Below are positions 1 to 11,167 of a stretch of 64,000 nucleotides of DNA, in pieces (the stretch's first letter is position 1; each line of letters starts with the position of its first letter). Under the pieces are notes generated by a model, which was not told where the DNA came from, did no database searches, and worked only from the letters and a program-made list of their open reading frames with translations. The stretch is taken from positions 248,001 to 312,000 of the forward strand of contig JACVRA010000181.1 of assembly GCA_019828545.1 (NCBI GenBank). The letters run 5' to 3'. A program made the position numbers and the translations under genes. Source of the stretch: Paracamarosporium sp. OC-R06-R3. Its lineage: Eukaryota; Ascomycota; Dothideomycetes; Pleosporales; Didymosphaeriaceae.

Positions 1-7
1 ATCCTAG

Positions 8-802
8 TCCCACGTGCCTTCCCAGACTAACAGCTCGCAGCTCGCCAAAGCCAGTGGTCTCGCCCTGATCAGCATGGGCATAATCATCTTCACTGTAATC
101 ACTCAATCCTTCCGTGTCCCTGCCGAGTCTCGTGGCGATGTACGCGGCTCCATCATAATCCGCCCCGGCATTTTCGAAGCTGTGGGGGTGATATCTTTCG
201 CTTTCGTCTGCCACCACAATTCCCTCCTCATCTACGGTTCCCTTCGAACACCCACCATCGACCGCTTCGCCCGCGTTACACATTACAGCACTGGCATCTC
301 CCTTGTCGCGTGCCTTGTCGTAGCATACTTTGGCTACCTTACCTTCGGCGACAAAACCCTTGGCAATGTTCTCAACAACTTCCCTAACGACAATCTCCTC
401 GTAAACATCGCGCGCCTTTGCTTCGGCCTTAACATGCTGACTACGTTACCTCTTGAAGCGTTTGTTTGTCGCGAGGTAATGAATAATTACTGGTTTCCGG
501 ATGAGCCGTACCAGCCGAATCGCCATATGATCTTCACCACCTCGCTCGTTGTGACTGCCATGACGCTTTCTCTTATAACTTGCGATCTGGGCGTCATCTT
601 TGAACTTTTTGGTGCCACATCTGCATGCGCATTGGCATACATACTACCGCCGCTATGCTACATCAAATTAAGCAAGCGCAGTTCAAAGACGTATGTCGCC
701 ATGGCAGTTGTGGTGTTTGGATGTGCTGTCATGGCTATTTCTTTGATCAAGACGATGGGCAAGATGACGAGTGGGACTGAAACACAGGCGCAGTGTTCGT
801 AA
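8..802 (+). CDS. Vacuolar-type amino acid transporter (Aa_trans/AVT family), 3' part
   Basis: This is the C-terminal 264 residues of an amino acid/auxin permease-family transporter, probably a proton-coupled carrier of the vacuolar membrane as in yeast AVT proteins. An in-frame TAG at 5-7 is best read as the AG of an intron acceptor, so the visible exon starts at 8 with Ser-His-Val-Pro. The upstream exons lie outside the window. At least six hydrophobic segments are visible. The conserved phrase AFVCHHNSLLIYGSL and the later phrase FGLNMLTTLPLEAFVCREV are typical of fungal members. The stop is TAA at 800-802. The exact substrate cannot be told, and the subfamily (AVT2/5/6/7 or SLC38-like) is inferred from general resemblance. 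Confidence 0.8.
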   Translation, partial: SHVPSQTNSSQLAKASGLALISMGIIIFTVITQSFRVPAESRGDVRGSIIIRPGIFEAVGVISFAFVCHHNSLLIYGSLRTPTIDRFARVTHYSTGISLVACLVVAYFGYLTFGDKTLGNVLNNFPNDNLLVNIARLCFGLNMLTTLPLEAFVCREVMNNYWFPDEPYQPNRHMIFTTSLVVTAMTLSLITCDLGVIFELFGATSACALAYILPPLCYIKLSKRSSKTYVAMAVVVFGCAVMAISLIKTMGKMTSGTETQAQCS

Positions 803-1569
803 GGTCCATACATATTTGTTTTCTTTTCTTTTTGCATACATCGGCGCTTTGAGGGAGATACATGGCATTTAAGGCGTGGGCATGTTCATAACTCGGATAT
901 TGTTGGTGTTGTATCATAGGATGGACATCGTGTAGCATATAGATTACTTTCAGCCATCGAATGTCGTTCGTGGGGTATGTCGTGCTGCGGGCTTGCCGAT
1001 CACCAAAACAAGACCATCGCGCCCTCGACAGTCTGCTTGGGACTGCAGTTATTGAAGGTCCTGATCCGAAAAGCTCAGACATACAGCGATGAAGTTGGAA
1101 TTTCAAGTACTACTCGGAACTCGGCGCGTTACCCTGCGCAAGAGGTGCAAATAAGCTCACTAGTTCTTGCCCACATCTTGGTTTACCAGACCCTTTCACA
1201 CTTGTGACCCACATTGCCCTGCAGCGCGATATCACTCTCGATTCACGCTTTGCGATTGATTTAACCTTCCGGAATGAATTATCAGCACCATAGAATGACA
1301 ATAAGGCTGTGCGACAATGACCTCACAGTCGCGGTCTGTGATGGGCGCTGATCCCCTGACGTCACCCTCCGATCCCACGACCACGAACCTGATTCTTGCC
1401 AACGCATCGACGCAGGCGTCATGCACATCACACACGCTCGCATATAAACGCTGAACTCTCGGACCCTTGACAGCCCACTCATCCATCACCTCCACATTTC
1501 GATTCGACCCACTATCTACCAGGCTTCCCACTCCAAACCAACTTCAACTCCTCCCACACCACTACCACA
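803..1569. other. Intergenic region and promoter of the next gene
   Basis: No convincing gene is seen. Minus-strand open frames between 1110 and 1531 overlap the promoter of the gene at 1570 and have no recognisable features. Confidence 0.5.
1357..1364. promoter_or_regulatory. CRE-type palindrome TGACGTCA plus TATA box
   Basis: A perfect TGACGTCA palindrome (the ATF/CREB bZIP consensus) lies 206 bp upstream of the ATG at 1570. A TATAAA follows at 1443-1448. This suggests bZIP stress control of the small protein downstream. Function is inferred from the consensus only. Confidence 0.45.
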
Positions 1570-2100
1570 ATGCCTCTCTTCGGATCCCGCCGTGAGCCCT
1601 CTCCCGAGCCTGCCCCCGTGCAGACCCGCTCTTCAGGCCTCTTCTCCTCCCACAAGAACACCTCGCCCCCACCCACAACCACCTCCCCGCCGGCCCGCAA
1701 CCGCTCGCTCTTCAACCGCCGGCGCTCCTCGTCGCCCTCCATAACAACATCCCACTCATCCACCTCGCCCCACAAGCGACACTCTCTCCTCCACAAGCCC
1801 GGCACCGAAGACGCCAGCATCGTGGCCGCCCGCGAGCGCGTCATGAGCGCCGAGGCCGCAGAGCGCGAAGCCGACCGCGCACTCTTCGCAGCTAAGGCTG
1901 CCGTCAGGGAGGCCCGCGAGCACGTCAAGGCGCTGGAGAGGGAGGCCGCGGAGCAGGCGCGGTTGGCGAAGATCAAGCAGACTGCGGCGAAGAACATTGG
2001 GAAGAGGGGAAAGGCGCTTGGACGTAAGTTTTAGCTTTGGTGTGTTGCGTGTGTAGTAGGTGCTAATGTGTGTGTTTTTACAGGTCACGACCATATTTAG
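1570..2100 (+). CDS. Small basic coiled-coil protein, unknown function
   Basis: The model has two exons, 1570-2023 and 2084-2100, giving 156 residues. The intron at 2024-2083 has donor GTAAGT, branch-like TGCTAAT and acceptor TTTACAG. Without splicing the frame stops at once after GRKF. With splicing the protein ends LGRHDHI, which I regard as a typical ending of small ascomycete proteins of this kind. The first 75 residues are rich in Ser, Pro and Arg and look disordered. Residues about 80-140 are Ala/Glu/Arg-rich, strongly helical and probably a coiled coil. There is no signal peptide or membrane segment. A CRE-like site and TATA box upstream fit stress regulation. I do not recognise a named family. 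Confidence 0.75.
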
Positions 2101-2815
2101 GATGTGTGGAGATGGTGATGATCTGAGGTTTTGTTTGAGTATTGGCGTTATGATACTTGTATGATTATGGATGATGTGATGATGGTACTGAGTAAGGAGT
2201 TTTTTGTTTGGTTTGATTATGGGTTTGATGAGATAGGATAGGATGGTAATACCCAAATGTGTGTTGTTTTTCTACGGTACCGTGTTTGAGAAGTGTGTGC
2301 GGACGTTTGACCTAGACGTCTTCGTGCCGCGGTGACCCTGACTTAAGTTGTTCTCTCTGTTTCTATTGACAAGTATTCCTCAAGTGAAATTTTATCTGAG
2401 TGCCTACATCTCATCGTCCCCCAACGTCATGAGTGTTTTATGGACTCCTTCTCCCCGTTCGACGACGTCACTTTGCACACCCAGACCAATCCGGCTAGAC
2501 CATATCTCCCCACACTTCCCCCGCACGTACTCATCTGCCGAACATACTTACATTCTTCTAACCCCTTCTATGCATATGCTGCCACGGTCTCTAAAGATGA
2601 TTGCGCGAGCTGGAACGATGTATCCGAGTGCCTGGCGCCACGGCTTCTCCTCGTGTGGGATGCAGGTAGCTGCATCTCATCATCTATTTCCCTCCACCTG
2701 CATGTAACCTTCATCACCGCTTCATTCGCTATCAGCTTTGGGCTTAAGACCTACTTGCTATTCCGTCTACATTTGAAACTGCATGTGCAAACGAACTCTG
2801 TAGCTCCCATTCATA
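2101..2815. other. Intergenic region, no gene seen
   Basis: The open frames at 2348-2707 and 2440-2904 overlap in different frames and have no domain-like features. The tract probably holds the terminator of the small gene and the promoter of the amidohydrolase. Confidence 0.5.
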
Positions 2816-3955
2816 ATGCTCTACAAGATCGCTCTGGAAGAAGCATGGAACTTCCCCGAAGGAGAATCGCTCGGTGGCTTCCAGTCCGCTTCTCTTGCAC
2901 CTAAAGGCGTGATTGGTGGTGACTTGGGTGCAAACCTTCTCGATGTACACGGCACGCGATTGCAGCAGATGGACGAGAACGGCGTGGAATTCATGGCCTT
3001 GTCCCTTGTCTCCGCCGGCCCCCAGAAAGTACCCAATCGCTCTGGCGCCGAGAAACTCGCCCGCGCAGCAAATAATGCCCTGAGCGCAGAAGTCATGAAA
3101 AACCCAACCCGATTCGGAGGCCTCTGCAGCGTCAGCATGCACGATGCCGATCAAGCAGCGCAAGAACTGCGACGCTGCTGGACCGAATTGAAAGGCTTCA
3201 TCGGCGTCATCCTAAACGACTACCAGTCCGCTGGCGACGGAAACACAATGCTATTCTACGACGACCCCATCTACGATGCCTTCTGGGCCGCAGCCGAAGA
3301 TCTCAATTGCCCCGTGTACCTCCACCCGCGCGAAGCCACGCCCGAGATCTTCGAGAAGATGTGGAAAGGCCGCGAGCATCTCGCTTTCAGCGCCCTCGGG
3401 TACGCAAACCGCCTGAACATGCATGTGCTAGGTATCATCACCGCCGGCGTGCTGGACCGGTTCCCCGGCCTCAAACTCATAGTCGGCCACATGGGCGAGC
3501 ACATCCCGTACGATCTATACCGCATCGACCACAAGCTTAACCGCGCACGCTTCCCCAACATGCGCATGCGCAAAGACCGCCTTGTACGCGACTACTTCGG
3601 TACCCAGGTGTTCATCACGACGTCCGGTCATTTCTCTACTAACGCGCTGCTTTGTGCGGTTGCGGAGGTCGGGGTGGATGCGTGCATGTTTAGTATTGAT
3701 TATCCGTTTGAGAGTATTCCGAATGCGTGTGTGTGGTTTGATGAGCATGTCGAGGCTAGTGTGAATGCGAGGGATTTGGTGAAGATTGGGAGAGGGAATG
3801 CGTTGAGGGTTTTTGGGAGATTGGGGGGTGAGGTGCATGGGTTGGGGGATAGGGCTGGTGCTGAGTGTGGGGTTGGCGGGTTGAGGAATGGAGAGGGGGA
3901 GGTGGAGTTTGGGCTGTATAATAAGAGCTTTGAGAGGAGGGAGGTTAGACGGTGA
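2816..3955 (+). CDS. Amidohydrolase-family decarboxylase, 2,3-dihydroxybenzoate decarboxylase-like
   Basis: This single-exon protein of 379 residues belongs to the amidohydrolase-2/ACMSD superfamily. It resembles fungal 2,3-dihydroxybenzoate and gamma-resorcylate decarboxylases, which remove CO2 from hydroxybenzoates without oxygen in the cytosol. The start MLYKIALEEAW matches the usual family N-terminus. Likely metal and catalytic residues are Glu8 in LEE, His170 in YLHPR, His225 in VGHMGEH and Asp295 in FSIDYPFES. Ala at position 10, instead of the His of bacterial gamma-resorcylate enzymes, agrees with fungal 2,3-DHBD-type members. The last 45 or so residues are Gly/Glu/Arg-rich and look like a non-conserved extension. 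No neighbour suggests a pathway. The substrate is inferred. Confidence 0.85.
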   Translation: MLYKIALEEAWNFPEGESLGGFQSASLAPKGVIGGDLGANLLDVHGTRLQQMDENGVEFMALSLVSAGPQKVPNRSGAEKLARAANNALSAEVMKNPTRFGGLCSVSMHDADQAAQELRRCWTELKGFIGVILNDYQSAGDGNTMLFYDDPIYDAFWAAAEDLNCPVYLHPREATPEIFEKMWKGREHLAFSALGYANRLNMHVLGIITAGVLDRFPGLKLIVGHMGEHIPYDLYRIDHKLNRARFPNMRMRKDRLVRDYFGTQVFITTSGHFSTNALLCAVAEVGVDACMFSIDYPFESIPNACVWFDEHVEASVNARDLVKIGRGNALRVFGRLGGEVHGLGDRAGAECGVGGLRNGEGEVEFGLYNKSFERREVRR

Positions 3956-4101
3956 AGACAGTAGCAAGTTCCTTGCCTTCACCTTGCGGTGGAATTTCAA
4001 AAACCATGACTAATCTTGTTACTGTGCACTTCGTCACACGTGGGATCTGTTAAACTCTGATTCTGGACCGTGATACCTAACTCCACAACTAGGACGTCGC
4101 A

Positions 4102-5235
4102 ATGCCGCCTTTCAACTCACTGAAGAGCTTCTGGGATAGGCTTTCTGCAAACTGGACGCCTTTAACGACAGAGAACCAACCTTATCTGATACCGTACCAC
4201 CAAGACTTTCCTGAAAATGAGGACTATGGGACCTTACACAACTTTGATATACGGGAGCGAGAAAGCCGTGCTTCTCATCAACACGCAATAGAGGAGCCGC
4301 ATTCGCACACTCACAGTAACGGACTCAACCGCGCCGCCTATCACGCACGTAAAGAGGGATTCAATGCACAAACACGCTCATATCAGCAAAAATCCATTCA
4401 TTCGCACCTCGACCGCGCGCTTATTCAGGGTGTCACAGATAACAACACTTTCCCACAAAAACAGGAAGGCACGCAACCACCCTCATTAATTCCAACGAGT
4501 GCAGACTCCACAACAAAGATTCAAACAAGCATGTCGCGCAAGAGCAGCGTCTCTAGCTGTTCGTCTAATAACAGTAATTACCATGCGCGCCGAGCTCTCG
4601 AAGCCATGCGATATATATACAATGCTCGTCAAGCACGGCAATATGAAAGTATTTCTCCACAAGCTCCGCCATCTCAAGATCAAGACGACTTGGAAGCCAT
4701 CTATAACCCCAAGCACGGCGATAGTCAGCCTGCATCTTCGGAAGGCGATCCCAGCTACCATTCCGACATATCAGCAGGGACTGCGATCAGCCCTCCAACG
4801 CCTTTAAACCTAGAGCCTCAACCAAACGCTTCGTCCACACCTTACATCAATAAAGTCGACGAATACCACCCCCTCCTCCCCAGCCTCTCACCACAAGTCT
4901 CCCCCCTCATCACTACCATCTCCTCCCCGCACCCCGACCAACCATCCCCCCTCCCCGAGCCCTTCCCCGACCTCGAAACCGGACAAAGCGACTACGCGCC
5001 CTCGAACAACAGCTACGACGGCGTGGACATATTTGGGGGAAGAAGGCCGCGGAGAAGATGGGATCTTGGAATAGGACGGCAGACAGGGGAAGGCGGGATG
5101 AGGGAGGAATGTGACGGGTGGTTTTTCAGTTACTTCTTTGGGGTGTTTGTTGTGGTTGTTGTGGGGTGTGCGGGTCTGCTTGTTTGGGGGTTGATCGGGC
5201 AGGAGGGGTGGTATTTGGGGAATGGGAGGGGGTAG
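4102..5235 (+). CDS. Hypothetical protein with a C-terminal membrane anchor
   Basis: This 377-residue open frame has no family I recognise. Most of it is low-complexity and rich in Ser, Pro, His, Gln and Asn, including SSVSSCSSNNSN near residue 150. One strong hydrophobic stretch at about residues 340-366 (SYFFGVFVVVVVGCAGLLVW) is preceded by Arg-rich sequence. This gives a tail-anchored or single-pass layout with the long N-terminal part in the cytosol. The ATG at 4102 is the first in frame. Base use changes from C-rich to G-rich along the gene. It is probably real because of its length and the clean C-terminal anchor. Confidence 0.6.
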   Translation: MPPFNSLKSFWDRLSANWTPLTTENQPYLIPYHQDFPENEDYGTLHNFDIRERESRASHQHAIEEPHSHTHSNGLNRAAYHARKEGFNAQTRSYQQKSIHSHLDRALIQGVTDNNTFPQKQEGTQPPSLIPTSADSTTKIQTSMSRKSSVSSCSSNNSNYHARRALEAMRYIYNARQARQYESISPQAPPSQDQDDLEAIYNPKHGDSQPASSEGDPSYHSDISAGTAISPPTPLNLEPQPNASSTPYINKVDEYHPLLPSLSPQVSPLITTISSPHPDQPSPLPEPFPDLETGQSDYAPSNNSYDGVDIFGGRRPRRRWDLGIGRQTGEGGMREECDGWFFSYFFGVFVVVVVGCAGLLVWGLIGQEGWYLGNGRG

Positions 5236-6586
5236 GGCGTGAGGAGGTGTGAGGGAGATGTGGTAGTGGTGTTGAGGACTGGGGTGTTTTGTTTGGCTAT
5301 GGGGTTTGGATGTTGAGCTTGTGGGTCTGAAATTATTGGATGAGGGGTTTGATTGATTTTCTATAAAAGAATCCTGTATTGGAATACTAAGTATCTGTGC
5401 CTACTTGCGAATCAATCCTTTCTTGTCTCTTAGCCGCAGGCATCTCCCTCTCCTATGCGACTACTGAATGCTAACCTCGAGCGTGGGTTTTGGAATCTAC
5501 AAGTACCAATCTTCGAAGAACACGTTGTCTAATACGCTCTGTAAGAGTGATGGGTTGGACTTCACGGACTTTTAAAATGGTACCCAAAATCTGACCTGCA
5601 GCAGTTATGGACTTCCGTGGCATGATAATAAGCTCCATCTGCCACCGTTTTCTCGTATATTTCATAATTTATAGTATAAGAGTTATTCGTCGCGGCAACG
5701 GTTATATTTTTAGATATGCACAGCGCACGTGACTATCCAATATCGCAAGCCTTGACTAGATGAGACTTAACCACGCTAGCAGCTCTGAACATCTTGGTGT
5801 CCGAGTCTGCGTCAGGTTCTGGGCTAGCGAGATCCTCTGGCATGGGCTTATATCACGTGTATCCGAAACTCCTTCTACTCAAGGTACTTTGCCGCTTAGA
5901 CATGTTAAACAACATGTCGACCTCTTCACATCTCTCTAGGCAATGGTCTTTAAACCGAGGGACCAAATTCCCCGTCGGGTGAAATTCTTGTTCATTACGA
6001 GCAGCCATCATCCCTGCTGTAGCCACTCAGCAGCCCAACCTGCTCCAAGTACAACATGCCGTTGTACCCGTGTCTAGTAGGCATAACAGATAACGTTGTG
6101 ATTTCCGGATTGCATGTAGATGGATATGTAAGAATACGCCTACTCGTACGAAAGTAAGATCGGACGATAATATCGCCGACGCCGTCCTCAGCGCTCAGTA
6201 ATTCTAGGCGGCGAATAAGGGGATTTCTAAGGTCCGGTCCTATCCTTGTCAACATAACCACCAATAGCATCATGGGGCGAATGCGAATGCGGCTCCATGG
6301 AACGCGGTTCTCGCTCCGGTGTTGGGTAGTCGCAAATTTGTGTGTGCGATGGCACGTCGACTGTGCCACATTGGCACGCGAGCTGAAACCCGCCCCCACC
6401 ACCAACCCTGCAAGCTGGGACTGATGCGCTGGAACGTCCAACGGGCGAGGCGGACGGCCTGATAGCGGCTGAACGTGGCGCTTATATGGTCTTGCTGACC
6501 CAGAGCATAAAAGTACTTGGGCGAACGCGCGACTTCGCATATCAAAAGTTCGGCCACGCGACTGGCACGACAGCAACGGTCCTGGC
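5236..6586. other. Intergenic region with a 20-bp inverted repeat
   Basis: I see no supportable gene. The 268-codon minus-strand frame at 5995-6801 overlaps the promoter and first exon of the next gene and looks random. A perfect inverted repeat, GACATGTT-AAAC-AACATGTC, lies at 5899-5918. Confidence 0.5.
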
Positions 6587-9500
6587 ATGGAATCGACAGA
6601 GGCAGGGCGTCGTTCCCCAGGCTCCAACCCACCTTTATTGTCGCCTTTGGGCCATCCTAGTGAAAGGGATGCTCTCAATCCAAACAACGAAAAGGGTGCG
6701 CAAGCCGCATCGCACTCTGTGACATCGCTCAATAAATCTATGGGAAGTGGCACGTCAAGAAATTCTGATTGTAGGGTCACGCTCACTGGATGACTCGGCA
6801 CTGTTGCTAACCATATGCAGCTGCAGAATGGCTCCCTTACACTTTACGATGGTCTTTGGTTTGGATTCCTACAGCGCTCTCGTTGATACTCGGTCTCGTT
6901 GTTGGTCTTCTGTATTGGCGCTCGCATAAGAACTATGGTCTCTGTGCGGAATCATCTGCTGTGTATGGTTGGCGATTCGCCCCTACGCTCGTGGCGGTTT
7001 TGTGGGCGCAGCTCATCACAATGCTCTTCAACGATATCCAACGCACGGAACCTTTTGCACGTTTGGCACGGCCTCCCGATGGTGTGCCACCCGCATCAAG
7101 AACGATCCTCGAAGGCCCCAGGCAGGTGTGGACTGCGTTCGCCCATGCCTTCAACAAGAAGCATAACGGAGGAAAAAGAAGCTGGATCATCATATGGGGA
7201 TCTATAGTGCTCGTCCTATCTTCCGTGGTCATCTCTTTGTCTTCTGCACTCCTGGCTTCAGAAGAGACCAAGATCTGGCAGCCATTGGAGATGAAACGAC
7301 TTGTTTCAAAGAAAGACACAGCTCTGGAGCCGGCTGTGACTCGCGACACTTATTTTCGGACGACTGGCGCGTTCCTGCAAAACGTGACTACGTCTCCATG
7401 GATTTCCGACGATTACTCGGTCCTCCCCTTCTGGCCTTCTGAATCTGGAATATCTCCTTGGGAAGCACAGTATCTTTCTTCGCCCCAAACATGGGAAGCC
7501 GAAACAACCGTATTCCGGACCGACTTGCAATGCTCCCCACTAAAGCTTGCCGCCACCGACATGTGGTCTTACACATATAATTATTCTAGTATGGACTGGC
7601 GTGAGTATCGGCTATCGATTCGTCTGGAAGACACCGCAGGATGCAAGTATAACCTGACCTTTAACGCCAGTGATGCGAACGATTTCAATAATTGGGAAGT
7701 CGGATCATGGTCTAGTCTCGATACGTTCCCTAGAGAAGACACATATGCACATACCACCAATAATTGGGATGTCGACGCGGAGCCGTTGAAACCAGAACAC
7801 AACGATAAGTGCCTCGGAGATCAAGTCATCATGATGAGCAGCCAATGGATCAAGGACGGATATAGTCCTTTCGAAAACATGACTACTAAATTCCTTCCCA
7901 ACCTCACAGCATCGGGTCATTTGTGCCAATCGAGCTTTACCATGGCCAACATCCCTGTTCGTGTATCGACTTCAGCCGGCGACTTTAAAATCGACTTCGA
8001 CGTCGATGCATTCCAAAAGACACAACAGAAAGTACCATTACATACACTGAATACCTCAGAGTTCGTGAAAACGCTCACGGATCCATACTGGTACTCAATT
8101 GTCCCAAAGATAAACATTGGCCCCGGCTTTCCATACGGAGCATTAGCGTTGCTGGCAACACAATACCAATTTGACTTCTACAAAATGAAGAACGACACAA
8201 AGCTGCCAGAGCTAGCTGCACGAGCCCAAAGGCGTCATTTTGGCGAGCTCCTTCGGAGTTCTCTCGATGTTTCCGGTGCCTCAGAGAACGAAGGCATTAC
8301 AGGGAGCATGATGACATCAGAACGAAGAATAACGGTACGTATGGAGGCTGCCGCAGCTTTAGTGGCTCTCTTTGTGTTCTGTTTCTTCACACTGCTTGGC
8401 ATCATCTGGCTCTCGAGCGTACGGCGCAGACCCTTGCACCTAACTCACGAACCGGCGACGGTGCTGGGTACCGTATCTCTTGTTTCGTCAAACCCCTTGG
8501 TCTTGTCATCTCTTCGTGATCTAGACCAAGCATCTACAGCCGAGTTGAGAGCGTCCTTAAAAGGGCGGTACTTCTCGACCTCACATGGACACCTGAAGGA
8601 GATTCCGAGGAATGGCCAGCTTGAAGTAGCAGGTAATGCCTATCCCCACACTTCCCTTGTTATTATCGTCTAACTATCGAAGATACTACACCTAGAGTCC
8701 CCGTACTCGCAGAGAAAGAGTCACCCGCTTGGGTGAAGATACGCATCTTACTAGCACTGGTCTTTTACATCAGTTTATTGATAATGGCTATTACGGTCGT
8801 TCACAGGTTCGCAACCGACTCGGACCTTAAGAAAGGGTTCTTTACCTACCATCTCGACATCAATGCTTTGGGTCATCTGGGTAGTTTTACCCCCTTTTCA
8901 ATTATTCCAACCACTCTGGCTGTTCTTCTCGGTCTTTGGTGGAATGCCTTAGATGTCACTTTCAGATCTCTCCAACCATACGTTGCTATGTCGCAAGCAC
9001 CCAGAGAGATCTCTCGGGGTGCGTACGTTTCTTACCAGTCCTCATATTGGCTATGGGCGACTGGCAAAGCCGCTAAGAATCGCCACTGGCTTTTGTCACT
9101 CGTAACATTTGGAACCTTTCTGGCCCAAGCATGTGAGTTTTGTTCAATCGGGGATTTTCCAACACAGCTAACTCTTTAGTCACCATTGCTACATCAGCCC
9201 TATTTGAACAAACTACTGGCATTATCAACGACGGTGTACAGCTCAACAGGACTCTCGAACTTCGGCAAATGCCTCACATCCGGAAAGTGCATGAGGAGTA
9301 CCCTCCAACATTCGGTGGAGACCATTATCTATCCGGATACGCCTACGTAGGTGATACGCTTAATGAACTGTTTGGCAACCTTACGAACAACTGGCTTTAC
9401 TCGGGTGTAATTCAAGCGACACTGAATGCATCCGAGCCTAATTGGAGTAAAGATGGTTGGAGCTTCGTTCCAATGGATCTTTCAAATCTCAATGTTAAAC

Positions 9501-11050
9501 AGCAGACTACTAACGATATCCAGTCGGACAAACAAGATGCATATGGCTCACTTATCAACGTCACAATGACCTCCCCGGCCATTCGCGGACGAGTTGAGTG
9601 CCATCAGCCCGAAGCGGTCAGAAATGGCAGCACCACTTGGAACTACAATACGACGATGACGAATCCTACAACAAATAAGACTACTCCTATCAACTTTCCT
9701 AACAATCAAATGTTCGGAGGTCCACTTGCGCCAGATTCTCAGAGTCTTTCTTGTTGTTACAACAACACTAATTCGTCCCCTAACTATACGCTCCCAAAGC
9801 CTGCGGCTGCCGGCTTCTGGACACAAGACTCTGCGAACATTTCCGAATATATATCAACAACGCTCAACAACTTCACTGTCAGGTGGATCTACGGAAATGG
9901 TATTAACGAGGGAAATTTCTCGAGTGATGGTAGAACCTTGTGGTTCCGCGAGATCCCAAAAATCCAAGCAATAAAGTGCATGCCGATCTTTGAAACGTCA
10001 GAAGCAGATATTGTGGTTGACAAACAGACTGGCCGTGTCTTGTCATATCGCATTCTGGAAGAGCCAACCCAGGATGACAGCGCTTGGACTGACTCATTTG
10101 TTCTACATGATTTGACTGATCCGAACGATCCAGAAGTAAAGAAGCAGGTCAAAAAGAGCAATGAAACATGCAAAGAAGCCCCATGTACGCCTCCTGTACA
10201 GCAGAACCTCACAACCAGGTAAGATTACTATAATAGTATTTCCAAGAGCATGCCGGCTAACTGCACAATTAGTTATGGTGTTCTATTTATGAACTCGCTT
10301 CTTCGAGCCTCACGTTTGGATTCTCTCGGGACGTCTAGCGGTCATCACAGCGGCCCAAGCACGATGGAGGCACTCACTGAAAATGCGTTCAACATTAGGG
10401 ACAATGTGACTGGGCTTACGCTTGACTTTATGTCGTATGCCGCTTATGTACAAGCGGGAAGAAATCCTAAAGCATTACTCGATAAGGACACCATGCTGGA
10501 GAGCACTAAGAAGATGTTTACCACATTCTTTCAGCATTATGTGAGCGGCACCTTCTCCCTCAAGACAGGTGGATGGGTCTATCAGCCCATTGGCGCAAAC
10601 GTGGACGACCTTGGTGCCGTAGTCAACGGATCGTTCCCGCAATTCAATCCTGATGGAACACGCGCCAAAAAGGTCAGCGACCTTCCCAAACAGAACACGG
10701 AGCGTACGGCCAATGCAACAATGTCGACACGCGTGGAAGTTTTGCACATGAACGAGAGCGCCGTTTGGTTGTGTGTTGCCATGCTTATTTGGCTTGCCAT
10801 AACTACCATTGTGGTTGTAGCGTTGCAGCGATGGTTTTTCGGTGAATTGCGCCGGAACGTGGAGTCCATCGCTGATGTTCTGGTGCTTGTGGCTGGCAGT
10901 GAGCGACTACTATCAGCGGTAGAGAAGTATGGCGTCGAAGGCTTGATGAAAAGTAATGTGAAGACGCGATTGGGTTGGTTCCGCACAGATGATGGAAAGA
11001 TGAGATGGGGCATCGAGATTGTGGAAGAAGGGGAGATACTAATGAACTGA
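6587..11050 (+). CDS. DUF3433-family large membrane protein with two similar halves
   Basis: The model has five exons: 6587-6770, 6821-8632, 8683-9132, 9180-10218 and 10273-11050. The introns of 47-54 nt have standard donors and CTAAC-type branch sites. The product is 1,420 residues. The first exon encodes a Ser-rich cytosolic tail. The first half then has membrane segments at about residues 73-95, 107-130 and 183-205. A long N-glycosylation-rich outer domain and another membrane segment near residue 570 follow. From about residue 680 the plan repeats: three membrane segments, a glycosylation-rich outer domain, and a last membrane segment before a cytosolic tail. The phrases APTLVAVLWAQ and QRTEPFARLARP match my memory of DUF3433 proteins. 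The molecular function is unknown. It ends tail to tail with the secreted protein at 11168. Confidence 0.85.
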
Positions 11051-11167
11051 TAACCGACTGCATCAAAATGCTCTCATAGTACCGCCGCACATAGGCGCTT
11101 TAATACTATACTATTCACATATATACAAAGCGTGTCCTTGTATCCTATTTCGACACGAGCTTCCTTC

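Noticed and set aside
5995..6801. 268-codon minus-strand open frame
   Set aside because: It overlaps the promoter and first exon of the well-supported DUF3433 gene, has irregular composition and shows no domain or signal.
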